Assembly: GCA_964485405.1 (NCBI GenBank)
Contig: CAZAJG010000002.1
Coordinates: 91,828-155,827, forward strand
Direction: 5' to 3'
Source: CAKZNE01 sp964485405
GTDB taxonomy: Bacteria; Bacteroidota; Bacteroidia; Flavobacteriales; Schleiferiaceae
Length of the DNA stretch: 64,000 nucleotides
Shown here: positions 8,486-16,276 of the stretch, piece after piece
How positions within the stretch are numbered: position 1 is the first letter of the stretch
Layout: each line of letters starts with the position of its first letter
Made by a program: the position numbers and the translations under genes
The notes under the pieces: generated by a model
What the model was told of the DNA's origin: nothing
The model's database searches: none
Seen by the model: only the letters and a program-made list of their open reading frames with translations

Positions 8486-10423
8486 ATGATCAGTCAGGAA
8501 ACCATAGATAAAATCTTTGATGCCACTCGAATCGAGGAGGTGATTGGCGATTTTGTAACACTGAAAAAATCAGGTGGCAACTTTAAAGCCTTAAGTCCTT
8601 TCTCTAACGAGAAAACCCCTTCATTTTATGTTTCTCCTGCTAAACAGATTTTTAAAGATTTCAGCAGCGGGAAAGGAGGCAGTGCCATAAGCTTCTTAAT
8701 GGATCATGAGCAGTATACTTACCCGGAAGCACTGCGTTACCTTGCCAAAAAGTATAACATTGAGATTGAAGAAACAGGTCAAACCGATGAGCAAATTCAA
8801 CTTCGCTCAGAACGGGAAAGTCTGTTTTTAGTAAATGAGTATGCAAACAAGTATTTTCAAGATCTTCTATGGAACTCGGAGGAAGGAAAAAATATTGGAC
8901 TCTCTTATTTTGAAGAAAGGGGCATGACTCATGAAACCATCAAAGAGTTTCAATTGGGTTACAGTTTAAACTCTAGAGACGGCTTTACCAAAACCGCTTT
9001 GAAGGAGAGTTATCAAATCGAATTTTTGGAGAAAACAGGGCTCACTAAAGTTGATGGAAATCAACAACGTGATCGTTTTTGGGGCCGTGTTATGTTTCCT
9101 ATTCTAAGTCATACGGGGCGTGTTTTAGGTTTTGGAGGAAGGGTATTAAAGAAAGATGCTAAAATTGCTAAGTACCTGAATAGCCCAGAAAGCGAAATCT
9201 ATCATAAGAGTAAAACGCTTTATGGACTTTTTCAAGCCAAAGCACATCTTTCAAAGCAAGATTTGTGCTATTTGGTAGAAGGCTATACAGATGTGATTAG
9301 CCTTCATCAATCGGGTGTTCAGAATGTGGTTGCCTCTTCCGGCACATCTCTTACCGTAGATCAAATAAATCTAATAAAGCGGTACACAAACAATATTACC
9401 ATACTTTATGATGGAGATAGCGCTGGAATTAGAGCATCTCTACGAGGTATTGATATGATACTTGAAGAAGGACTTAATGTACAAGTCCTCTTGTTTCCTG
9501 ATGGTGAAGATCCAGACTCTTTTGCCAAAAGAGTTTCTGCTAATGAGTTAAAAGACTATTTAAAGGAAGAACAACAAGACTTTGTTCTATTTAAGGCTTC
9601 TCTATTACTTAAAGATGCGGGAGACAACCCCTTAGAGAAATCAAAAATAGCACGTGAAATTGTACTCAGCGTAGCATTAATTCCTGATGCCTTAAAACGT
9701 AATGCTTACATAAAGGAATGTGCTCGTGTTTTAAGGATTGACGAAAAGGTTCTGTTTAATGAACTCGCTCAGATCATTCAGAACAAACGTGAAGACGCTG
9801 AGAAGAAACGGAATACATCCAATAACAGGGCTGATAACCAACCCACGATGGAGCTGGTTGGTGAAGAGTCATTAAAAGCTTCATCCAACTTTTACATTCA
9901 AGAGGAAGCACTTTGTTGGTTGCTATTAAACTATGGAACCAAGCTTTGTGAGTTTCCATATCCGGAAAATCCTGAGGAGCAAACAGAAGAGACGGTAGCG
10001 GAATATATTGTTTCTGAACTCATTTCAGATGACCTTTCCTTTGAGAATGTGGAGTTTCAAAAAATACTAGATCGTTTTTCTACGAGTCTCGATAAAGATG
10101 AAAAAATATTAGGATCCTCTGATCTCTTAAAGGTTGAAGATCATTCTTTAGTCCAAAGTGTGGTGAATCTAATTTCTGAAAAGTATGAACTACACAATTG
10201 GAAAAGTAGAAAAATCATGCTTCCTGAAAAAGATGCTTATATAAGAGATTTTACCATTCAAGCTGTACTGAGGTTTAAAGAGAGAAGAACCAGTCAATTA
10301 ATTCTTGATATTCAAAACCAGTTGAAGTCGGAGCCAAACGAAGTTAATTCTCAACTTGAAGTTTTGAATAAGCTAAATTCGCTACGCGTTAAAATCAACA
10401 AAGAGTTGAAACGAATTGTATAA
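8486..10423 (+). CDS. dnaG: DNA primase
   Basis: Synthesises RNA primers for replication and works with the replicative helicase. In the 645-residue protein the N-terminal region (1-100) has the fold pattern of the CHC2 zinc ribbon. The four metal ligands are replaced by S37, S40, D58 and S61 (usual CPFH...CFGC; here SPFS...DFSS). The catalytic core follows: GYSLNSRDG, FWGRVMFPI, FGGRVL and the TOPRIM motifs LVEGYTDVISLH and YDGDSAGIRAS with the DPDSF block. The C-terminal third is the helicase-interacting region, poorly conserved. I recall the same ligand loss in other flavobacterial primases, so it is likely a lineage trait. It is followed 12 bases later by an O-antigen-ligase-like gene. 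Confidence 0.97.
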   Translation: MISQETIDKIFDATRIEEVIGDFVTLKKSGGNFKALSPFSNEKTPSFYVSPAKQIFKDFSSGKGGSAISFLMDHEQYTYPEALRYLAKKYNIEIEETGQTDEQIQLRSERESLFLVNEYANKYFQDLLWNSEEGKNIGLSYFEERGMTHETIKEFQLGYSLNSRDGFTKTALKESYQIEFLEKTGLTKVDGNQQRDRFWGRVMFPILSHTGRVLGFGGRVLKKDAKIAKYLNSPESEIYHKSKTLYGLFQAKAHLSKQDLCYLVEGYTDVISLHQSGVQNVVASSGTSLTVDQINLIKRYTNNITILYDGDSAGIRASLRGIDMILEEGLNVQVLLFPDGEDPDSFAKRVSANELKDYLKEEQQDFVLFKASLLLKDAGDNPLEKSKIAREIVLSVALIPDALKRNAYIKECARVLRIDEKVLFNELAQIIQNKREDAEKKRNTSNNRADNQPTMELVGEESLKASSNFYIQEEALCWLLLNYGTKLCEFPYPENPEEQTEETVAEYIVSELISDDLSFENVEFQKILDRFSTSLDKDEKILGSSDLLKVEDHSLVQSVVNLISEKYELHNWKSRKIMLPEKDAYIRDFTIQAVLRFKERRTSQLILDIQNQLKSEPNEVNSQLEVLNKLNSLRVKINKELKRIV

Positions 10424-10435
10424 GGTCACTTTTAA

Positions 10436-11668
10436 ATGAGTCCAATTACTCTATTCCTTAAAAAACTTCAGGAGAGCAATTTTCGCTTCTTTGCGTTGCT
10501 TGCGCTAGTAGTTGTTTCATTGCCTTTAAATATGCATGTAAATGCATATTGCATTGGCCTCTTTTCGTTAAACACATTTTTATCTGTTCGTAAAACGGAC
10601 CTTGAAAAGAATCGCACTCTCATTTTTCTCTATGCTGCTCATATTCTTTTCTTTTCCTTATTGCTTGTTAGCGTTTTTTATTCTGAAAACACGGGCTTAG
10701 GGCTTACCAAAATGGAAACTAAATTGAGCTTTTTATTACTACCGCTAAGCTATTATTTGGGCTTAGGTAAACTTAAAAAGGAACAGCTAAATTTCTTAAA
10801 AAAGGCTTTTGTTGTTTCTGTTCTAGCGGCTGTAATTTTCTGTTTCATTGAAAGTCTCATCAAAGCCGGAGCAACCGGGAATTTATTAGAATTACAAAGC
10901 TCAAAGCTCTCCAACCCTCTAATGCACCGGGGCTATTTATCCATTTTTATAGGCTTTTCTATTATATTACTTTGGGAAAATAAAAGCGTTTATTCTACAT
11001 ATAGAATTTCATCAATTAGCCTTTTAGCATTTACCCTTATCCTACTTCAAGGACGTATGAATATCCTCGCCTTAATACTGGTAGTTTTAGGTTATTTTTT
11101 GATTCAAGCTATTCAATATAGAAACCGTAAAATCTTTGCTTACCTGGGAGGTGTTATTCTTTTTATAATCATTTTATTTCAAGTCATTCCAAAACAATAC
11201 AATCGATTCAATCAACCTTTAACTTTTGAGTACAACCTCTCAAAACCTGATAGTGAAGACTTTACTGGCATTACAATTCGCTTAGCTATTTGGCAACATG
11301 CAATACCCTTAATTAAACAACAACCTTTTTTTGGATACGGTATAGGCGATACTCCAAAAAAACAGCTTGAGGAATACCATAAAACTGGTTTTGTGAAAGG
11401 AATTTCACAAAGGTATAACTGTCACAACCAGTACCTAGAATCTATTTTGGCTGCTGGTATTTTTGCTTCTTTGATTTTAATACTTATCCTGATCCTATAT
11501 GTCATTCAAGGATTGAAAGCGCAAAATCCATATCTCATCATGATAGTGATTTACTTTTTTCTAAGTATGCTTACGGAATCGCTTTTAGAACGTCATTGGG
11601 GTGTAACCACTTTTACCGTATTACTGCCTATCCTATATAAAGAAACCCTCCTAAAAAAGGAGGGTTAA
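10436..11668 (+). CDS. O-antigen ligase / polymerase-like membrane protein (Wzy_C type)
   Basis: A 410-residue polytopic inner-membrane protein with roughly ten to twelve hydrophobic segments. The C-terminal half carries the pattern of the O-antigen ligase family: a large periplasmic loop with RLAIWQHAIPLIKQQPFFGYGIGD, then NCHNQYLESILAAG. The family includes WaaL ligases, Wzy polymerases and protein glycosyl ligases, and sequence alone does not separate them here. No neighbouring polysaccharide gene cluster is present, so the substrate is unknown. It starts 12 bases after dnaG and is probably cotranscribed. Its last codons form half of a hairpin that may act as terminator. Confidence 0.8.
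   Translation: MSPITLFLKKLQESNFRFFALLALVVVSLPLNMHVNAYCIGLFSLNTFLSVRKTDLEKNRTLIFLYAAHILFFSLLLVSVFYSENTGLGLTKMETKLSFLLLPLSYYLGLGKLKKEQLNFLKKAFVVSVLAAVIFCFIESLIKAGATGNLLELQSSKLSNPLMHRGYLSIFIGFSIILLWENKSVYSTYRISSISLLAFTLILLQGRMNILALILVVLGYFLIQAIQYRNRKIFAYLGGVILFIIILFQVIPKQYNRFNQPLTFEYNLSKPDSEDFTGITIRLAIWQHAIPLIKQQPFFGYGIGDTPKKQLEEYHKTGFVKGISQRYNCHNQYLESILAAGIFASLILILILILYVIQGLKAQNPYLIMIVIYFFLSMLTESLLERHWGVTTFTVLLPILYKETLLKKEG
11644..11666 (+). terminator. Hairpin at the 3' end of the O-antigen-ligase-like gene
   Basis: A 9-bp perfect stem AACCCTCCT / AGGAGGGTT with an all-A loop. It lies entirely inside the last codons of the gene. The following T-tract is weak (ATTATTTTAT), so termination efficiency is uncertain. 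Confidence 0.6.
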
Positions 11669-11696
11669 ACATTATTTTATGTAGAATAATAAAGGG

Positions 11697-13349
11697 TTAT
11701 TTCTCTTTACTTCCCTCTAAGATTTTAGAATAGGAAAGCTGATCGTTGAGTGTTGAAACTGCTTTTGCTACATCTAAATCATGATGAATTGAATTTTCCA
11801 ACCGCCCTTTGTCGTAGTAATAACGCGAAACAATTTCTTCTTCTAACAGCTCTTTGATTTGCTTCTTGTACTTCATTAAGTCGCTTCCCTTTTGCTCTTG
11901 AAATTTAGCTTTTAGTGCGTCAATTTCAGCCTGAATTTCTGTTAGGTAACTCTCGCCTTCAGCAGTCTCTACCAGCTTTTCAAGTTTCATTTCCGTTTTA
12001 GTTTGATATGAAAAATCCTTACTGTCCAACCAGTTCAAGAATGTTTGATACTCTTCTTCCTTGAGTTCAAACTCTCCAGCAGTAGCAATACTTTCGTGGG
12101 TTCTTCTATACTCAGTGGCATAGTCAAAGATGAACATCTTACGAAATAGAGCAAATACTACTTCACTCACTTCCGGACGATCCACCTCAATATCCGGGTC
12201 TACCCCACCACCATCATAAACAGATCTTCCATTCTTTGTTTCAAAACGAGTACGAAGAGAATCTGGAATTTTTTCAACGCTTCCATCCTCTGCTCTTTTC
12301 GCATAGTTGATAGCTTGGATGCATCTACCACTTGGCGTATAGTACTTAGCAATAGTCACTTTCAATTGAGAGCCATATGATAGTTTTCGTGTTTGCTGTA
12401 CGAGTCCTTTACCAAACGAACGTTTTCCTATAACTACTGCTCTATCGTAATCTTGTAAAGTTCCACTCACAATTTCAGAAGCAGAGGCACTCCCTCTGTC
12501 AATTAATACCGTCATCGGAATATCAGTATCAACAGGTTTGTTTAAAGTTCTATAGGTTTTTTCCCACTCCTCTAGCTTTCCTTTTGTTTTAACTACTTCC
12601 TCACCTTTGTCAATGAATATATTGGTAATGTTTACAGCTTCGTTCAACAGACCACCAGGATTTCCTCTTAGGTCTAGAACTAAACCTTTCAACTCATTCT
12701 CTTTGCGAAGTGTTTCAAATGCACCCTTTACCTCCTTCGTAGCCTTATCTGTGAAACTGGAAAGAGAAATATATCCGATTCCATCCTTTATCATTCCTGA
12801 ATAAGGCACACTATTCACGTGAACCTCTTCCCTTTCCATCTTCTTCTTAATTTTTTCACCATTTCGTTCAATCAACAACTCAAACTTAGTTCCTGGTGCT
12901 CCTTTTAGAATTTTACTTACATCTTCCGTAGATTTTCCAACTACGGACTTTCCATCAACTTCAAGAATAACGTCACCTGCCATTAAACCTGCTTTATCTG
13001 CTGCAAAGTTTTCATATGGATTGGTTATTATGATTTTACCCTTACTCTTTCGTATGCCTGCTCCGATACCTCCGTAATTACCTGTAGTTTGAATTTTATA
13101 ATCTTCCACCATCTCCTCAGGAATATAGTTGGTATAAGGATCCAAAGAAGAAAGCATTGAAACAATAGCTTCATCCATTAATTCTCCTGGCTCTGTATCA
13201 TCTACATAATAGAGATTAACTTCTTTAAATACATTAGTAAAAATATCTAGCTGCTTGCTGATCTCAAAATAATCAGGTGTATAAGCCACCGAAACCACTA
13301 ACATTAACAAAAGACCTGGAACTAGGCCAAACTTGGTGAACTTCTTCAT
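11697..13349 (-). CDS. C-terminal processing peptidase, S41 family (first of two)
   Basis: A 550-residue envelope serine protease. It has an N-terminal hydrophobic signal or anchor (about 6-24) and a PDZ domain at about 85-170 (GGIGAGIRKSKG, DKAGLMAGDVILEVDG). The S41 catalytic domain has the Ser/Lys dyad S289 (GSASASEI) and K314 (SFGKG), spaced 25 residues apart as in E. coli Tsp. The C-terminal 130 residues are a charged helical extension. It would degrade or trim periplasmic proteins. It lies about 80 bases downstream of rnpA on the same strand. A paralogue of similar design is at 34562-36112. Confidence 0.95.
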   Translation of the reverse strand: MKKFTKFGLVPGLLLMLVVSVAYTPDYFEISKQLDIFTNVFKEVNLYYVDDTEPGELMDEAIVSMLSSLDPYTNYIPEEMVEDYKIQTTGNYGGIGAGIRKSKGKIIITNPYENFAADKAGLMAGDVILEVDGKSVVGKSTEDVSKILKGAPGTKFELLIERNGEKIKKKMEREEVHVNSVPYSGMIKDGIGYISLSSFTDKATKEVKGAFETLRKENELKGLVLDLRGNPGGLLNEAVNITNIFIDKGEEVVKTKGKLEEWEKTYRTLNKPVDTDIPMTVLIDRGSASASEIVSGTLQDYDRAVVIGKRSFGKGLVQQTRKLSYGSQLKVTIAKYYTPSGRCIQAINYAKRAEDGSVEKIPDSLRTRFETKNGRSVYDGGGVDPDIEVDRPEVSEVVFALFRKMFIFDYATEYRRTHESIATAGEFELKEEEYQTFLNWLDSKDFSYQTKTEMKLEKLVETAEGESYLTEIQAEIDALKAKFQEQKGSDLMKYKKQIKELLEEEIVSRYYYDKGRLENSIHHDLDVAKAVSTLNDQLSYSKILEGSKEK

Positions 13350-13427
13350 TGTAATTATATCTATAGAGTTGAAACTATAATAGCAGGAAGGGATAACTCG
13401 AAGTTAACTAAAAACGGGGAAATCGGA

Positions 13428-13805
13428 TTAAGATTGTTCAGAATTTTTAGATTTTAACCGTTCTAACAATTTTATCATCTTACCCTCTAAGGTATTGGTA
13501 TCAAGATCTTCAGAAGAAACATAAATAATCATAATGGCCTGTTTATTCCCTTCCCAATCCAACAGAACTTGTTTATTTAAACGATACACCTCTCTTAGTT
13601 TTCTCTTGATTCGGTTTCTATCCACCGCTTTTTTGAATTTTCTTTTGGAAACAGAGAAACCAACTTTATGGTGAGATTCGTTATCCTCCAAATCAGAAAA
13701 AACCGCGATGAGTGGAAATGCTTTCACACTATTTCCTCCATTAAAGAGTTTTTCAATCGTTTTTCGGCTTTTTAGCTTTTCTTCTTTTCCAAATGTATTA
13801 CTCAT
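13428..13805 (-). CDS. rnpA: Ribonuclease P protein component
   Basis: Protein subunit that helps the RNase P RNA process tRNA 5' ends. I start it at the ATG at 13805 (125 aa). The longer form from 13853 would translate through a perfect 13-bp terminator hairpin and adds non-conserved residues. The conserved core is visible: KVGFSVSKRKFKKAVDRNRIKRKLREVYR, containing the RNR basic motif that binds the RNA. Length is normal for the family. Lying between hemD and an S41 peptidase gene is typical for Flavobacteriales, rather than next to rpmH. No RNase P RNA gene is visible in this window. Confidence 0.93.
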   Translation of the reverse strand: MSNTFGKEEKLKSRKTIEKLFNGGNSVKAFPLIAVFSDLEDNESHHKVGFSVSKRKFKKAVDRNRIKRKLREVYRLNKQVLLDWEGNKQAIMIIYVSSEDLDTNTLEGKMIKLLERLKSKNSEQS

Positions 13806-13825
13806 CTCCCTACAAAAGAACAAAA

Positions 13826-13862
13826 AAGGTCGCCTTGTTTCTATTGGATACAAGGCGACCTT
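13826..13862 (-). terminator. Rho-independent terminator between hemD and rnpA
   Basis: A perfect 13-bp stem (AAGGTCGCCTTGT and its complement) with an 11-base loop, followed on the minus strand by TTTTTTGTTCTTTTG. It should stop hemD transcripts only about 20 bases before the rnpA start, so rnpA needs readthrough or a promoter hidden in this very short interval. Confidence 0.9.
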
Positions 13863-13888
13863 CTAAAATATTATATGTTGAATGTCCT

Positions 13889-14629
13889 CTAACTTTTCTT
13901 TATATAATCTTCAATAGCCATAGTCATTGAAGGAAGTTTGGGTGTGGGCGTTTTAATATCCAACCTTAAACCTGCTTCTGCTATAGCTTTATGAGTACTG
14001 CTGCCAAAACCAGCAATAAGAGTATCATTTTGCTCAAAATCTGGGAAATTCTCCAAAAGAGACTTAATACCTGAAGGGCTAAAGAATACTAGAATATCGT
14101 AGTACACATCTGCTAAATCTGAAAGATCGCTGGAAACCGTATTGTAAAGAATAGCTCGATTGTAATCAATCTTATTCTCTTTTAAAATACGGGGTATTTC
14201 AGGTTTTAATACATCAGACGATGGAAGCAAAAACTTTTCATCTTTATGCTTTTTCATCAAAGGGATTAAATCAGAAAAGGGTCCATTTCCAAAATAAATC
14301 TTTCGTTTACGATACACCACATACTTCTGCAAATAATAAGCAATAGCTTCGGAAGTGCAAAAGTATTTCATCTCGTTTGGAACCGAAAACCTAACCTCTT
14401 CACATATCCTAAAGAAATGGTCTACCGCATTTCTGCTGGTAAGAATTACAGCTGTATGGGCTGGAATATTTACCTTTTGTTTTCTAACATCCGAAACATC
14501 TACACCCGCAACGTGGATAAATGGCCTAAAATCTATTTTAAGCTTATGCTTTTGAGCCAGATCAAAATATGGGGAGTTTTCGACTTGAGGCTCAGGCTGA
14601 GATACAAGAATAGTTTTTACTTTCTTCAA
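13889..14629 (-). CDS. hemD: Uroporphyrinogen-III synthase
   Basis: Closes and rearranges hydroxymethylbilane to uroporphyrinogen III, the branch point to heme and siroheme. The 246-residue protein shows the two-domain HemD pattern. The N-terminal SQPEPQVENSPYFDLAQKHKLKIDFRPF and the motif AVILTSRNAVDHFF are followed by the C-terminal half with DILVFFSPSGIKSLLENFP and IAGFGSSTHKAIAEAGL. HemD is weakly conserved, but these SxxA/SPSG blocks are diagnostic in Bacteroidota. It lies 45 bases downstream of the DUF4271 gene, a neighbour pair that is common in this phylum, and ends at the terminator before rnpA. Confidence 0.9.
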   Translation of the reverse strand: MKKVKTILVSQPEPQVENSPYFDLAQKHKLKIDFRPFIHVAGVDVSDVRKQKVNIPAHTAVILTSRNAVDHFFRICEEVRFSVPNEMKYFCTSEAIAYYLQKYVVYRKRKIYFGNGPFSDLIPLMKKHKDEKFLLPSSDVLKPEIPRILKENKIDYNRAILYNTVSSDLSDLADVYYDILVFFSPSGIKSLLENFPDFEQNDTLIAGFGSSTHKAIAEAGLRLDIKTPTPKLPSMTMAIEDYIKKS

Positions 14630-14674
14630 TTTATTTGCCTTTAAGCGTTAATGCTGCTTCTAAAATCTCCGTTT

Positions 14675-15316
14675 TTAGTGATCCTTAAACCAAAAAACCA
14701 AAAAGAACAGAGGCGTTATTTCCAGCGCGCAAAGGTAAAAAATTTTATAGTATTTACTTACAGTCATTTCCCATACGCGAAATATGCTTATCGCTAAGGC
14801 TAGAGCGTAGGAGGCAGAAAGAATTACGATCAAAAGTTTTTGACCAAACACAAAGAAATCAGGAACAAATGTGACTACAAGAAGGATGGGGAGAATGAAA
14901 ATGGAGGACCAACTTCGATAAATTAAATTGGCATTTTGAGAATAGGCTATTTCATGATTTACATCAAAAAGCCATCCTATAAAAAGCGTAAAAAAGTTTT
15001 TGATTAAAAAGAAGAAAGTAAGAATCAATAATAACCTGAAAAAATCGCTCCAAACACCCAAACCAGAGTTAAACACCAAAAAAAGTCCTGCTCCAAAAAC
15101 TAGGTAAGAATTGATAGCCATCAGCATATCAAAAATATCCTTTCCTCCATAAGGGTTAAACTCTTTCTCAAAGTTTTTTAACCCTGAGCTAAATGGAAGT
15201 GACAAGAAAAGATGAAATTTTTTGGAATGATAAAGCTTGGATATAAGCAACAGCAAACCGCTTAGCAGATATAATACCAGCAACCAATCTGTATGATGTA
15301 CACCTTTTTCTATCAT
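14675..15316 (-). CDS. DUF4271 membrane protein
   Basis: A 213-residue integral membrane protein with about six hydrophobic segments (near residues 12-28, 65-85, 90-112, 135-155, 160-180 and 193-210). Pattern and position directly upstream of hemD fit the DUF4271 family, which is found in Bacteroidota. Function is unknown. The link to hemD is seen in many Bacteroidota but does not prove a role in heme synthesis. No catalytic motif is evident. It probably shares a transcript with hemD. Confidence 0.75.
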   Translation of the reverse strand: MIEKGVHHTDWLLVLYLLSGLLLLISKLYHSKKFHLFLSLPFSSGLKNFEKEFNPYGGKDIFDMLMAINSYLVFGAGLFLVFNSGLGVWSDFFRLLLILTFFFLIKNFFTLFIGWLFDVNHEIAYSQNANLIYRSWSSIFILPILLVVTFVPDFFVFGQKLLIVILSASYALALAISIFRVWEMTVSKYYKIFYLCALEITPLFFLVFWFKDH

Positions 15317-15324
15317 AAAATAAT

Positions 15325-15354
15325 AAAGCCCCGAAATTAAGTATTCGAGGCTTT
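15325..15354 (-). terminator. Terminator-like hairpin between the T9SS cargo gene and DUF4271
   Basis: Arms AAAGCC-C-CGAA and TTCG-A-GGCTTT pair with one C/A mismatch. On the minus strand it is followed by ATTATTTTATG. It lies between the stop of the upstream T9SS gene and the DUF4271 start. Confidence 0.65.
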
Positions 15355-15376
15355 ATAAAAATATATATGCTACTTC

Positions 15377-16201
15377 TTATTTTGCAATAACAAGCTTCTG
15401 TGCATTTTTCATAGATGCGTTAGAAGGCACAACTAAATACGTACCATTCGAAAGTTCGTTTACACTTAGCTCCCAATCTGTTGCCGTAACCTTAGAATCG
15501 TTACCTAGGGTTTTTAAAAGTTCACCATTTAATGCATACACATTAATCTGATTTACTTGTGCATCCAAATTAGATAAACGAACCATGTCTACTGCAGGGT
15601 TTGGAGCAATATCAAAATCTAAAATCGCATTTTCTTTTAATGAAACACCGCTCGCTTTGCTTAAACTCAAGTTCTCTAAAGCAATAACGTCACCTTGTGC
15701 AGTACCGCCATTGTTGCTAAAATTAGCAGCCACATAAATAGTTGTGCCATCAGGTGCTGTTCCACTGTTCCAAGTAAAATCAAAACTCTTTGCACCTCCA
15801 CTAACAGCTGTTCCAGAACTAGTATGTGTAATAAATGCTCCTGTTGATTTTGTGTCTGTTGAAGTAGGTGTAATAAGACCTGTATGACCAGATGCATCTT
15901 CTATACTAGCCATAAAACCAGCTTTAGTAGTTGACGTTCCTCCATCATCTAAAGCTACGGTAATGGTATAATCTGTATTCTCAGCAAAACCATTTGCTGG
16001 AATATCTGTTGTAATGGATATGGTTTGCGTACTTACAGCAGGGCCATTATGACAACTTGAAGAAGCACATGAACTACCGTTAGAGGCAACAGGAGAACCG
16101 CTTCTACCACTTGGAGCTCCACTTGTGAAGGTAAGTGCATTATGGGAAATTAGTAAACAGCCTACAAGGGCTGAAAAAGCAAGAATAGTCTTTTTTCTCA
16201 T
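15377..16201 (-). CDS. Secreted T9SS cargo with choice-of-anchor-V-like domain and CX4CH motif
   Basis: A 274-residue secreted protein. Residues 1-22 form a signal peptide. The segment TFTSGAPSGRSGSPV followed by C45-x4-C50-H51 resembles the start of choice-of-anchor V proteins. Those normally carry a single CxxCH (heme c-like) motif; here two extra residues separate the cysteines. A beta-rich domain follows (about 60-185), ending in AANFSNNGGTAQGD. From about 195 a type A T9SS sorting domain (FDIAPNPAVDMVRL ... NGTYLVV ... QKLVIAK) targets the protein across the outer membrane. If heme is attached, the protein would be a surface or extracellular monoheme cytochrome-like protein; this is inference. 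It is divergent from gcdH. Confidence 0.85.
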   Translation of the reverse strand: MRKKTILAFSALVGCLLISHNALTFTSGAPSGRSGSPVASNGSSCASSSCHNGPAVSTQTISITTDIPANGFAENTDYTITVALDDGGTSTTKAGFMASIEDASGHTGLITPTSTDTKSTGAFITHTSSGTAVSGGAKSFDFTWNSGTAPDGTTIYVAANFSNNGGTAQGDVIALENLSLSKASGVSLKENAILDFDIAPNPAVDMVRLSNLDAQVNQINVYALNGELLKTLGNDSKVTATDWELSVNELSNGTYLVVPSNASMKNAQKLVIAK

Positions 16202-16249
16202 TTTTTATGAATTTTTCAATTTCATCAAATTTAAACTTTTAATCTACAT

Positions 16250-16257
16250 TACATTTG
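16250..16257 (+). promoter_or_regulatory. Candidate -7 element for gcdH-apt
   Basis: TACATTTG matches TAnnTTTG and ends 19 bases before the gcdH ATG. No clear -33 TTG is at the standard distance. Confidence 0.4.
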
Positions 16258-16276
16258 TCAAAAAATATACACACAT

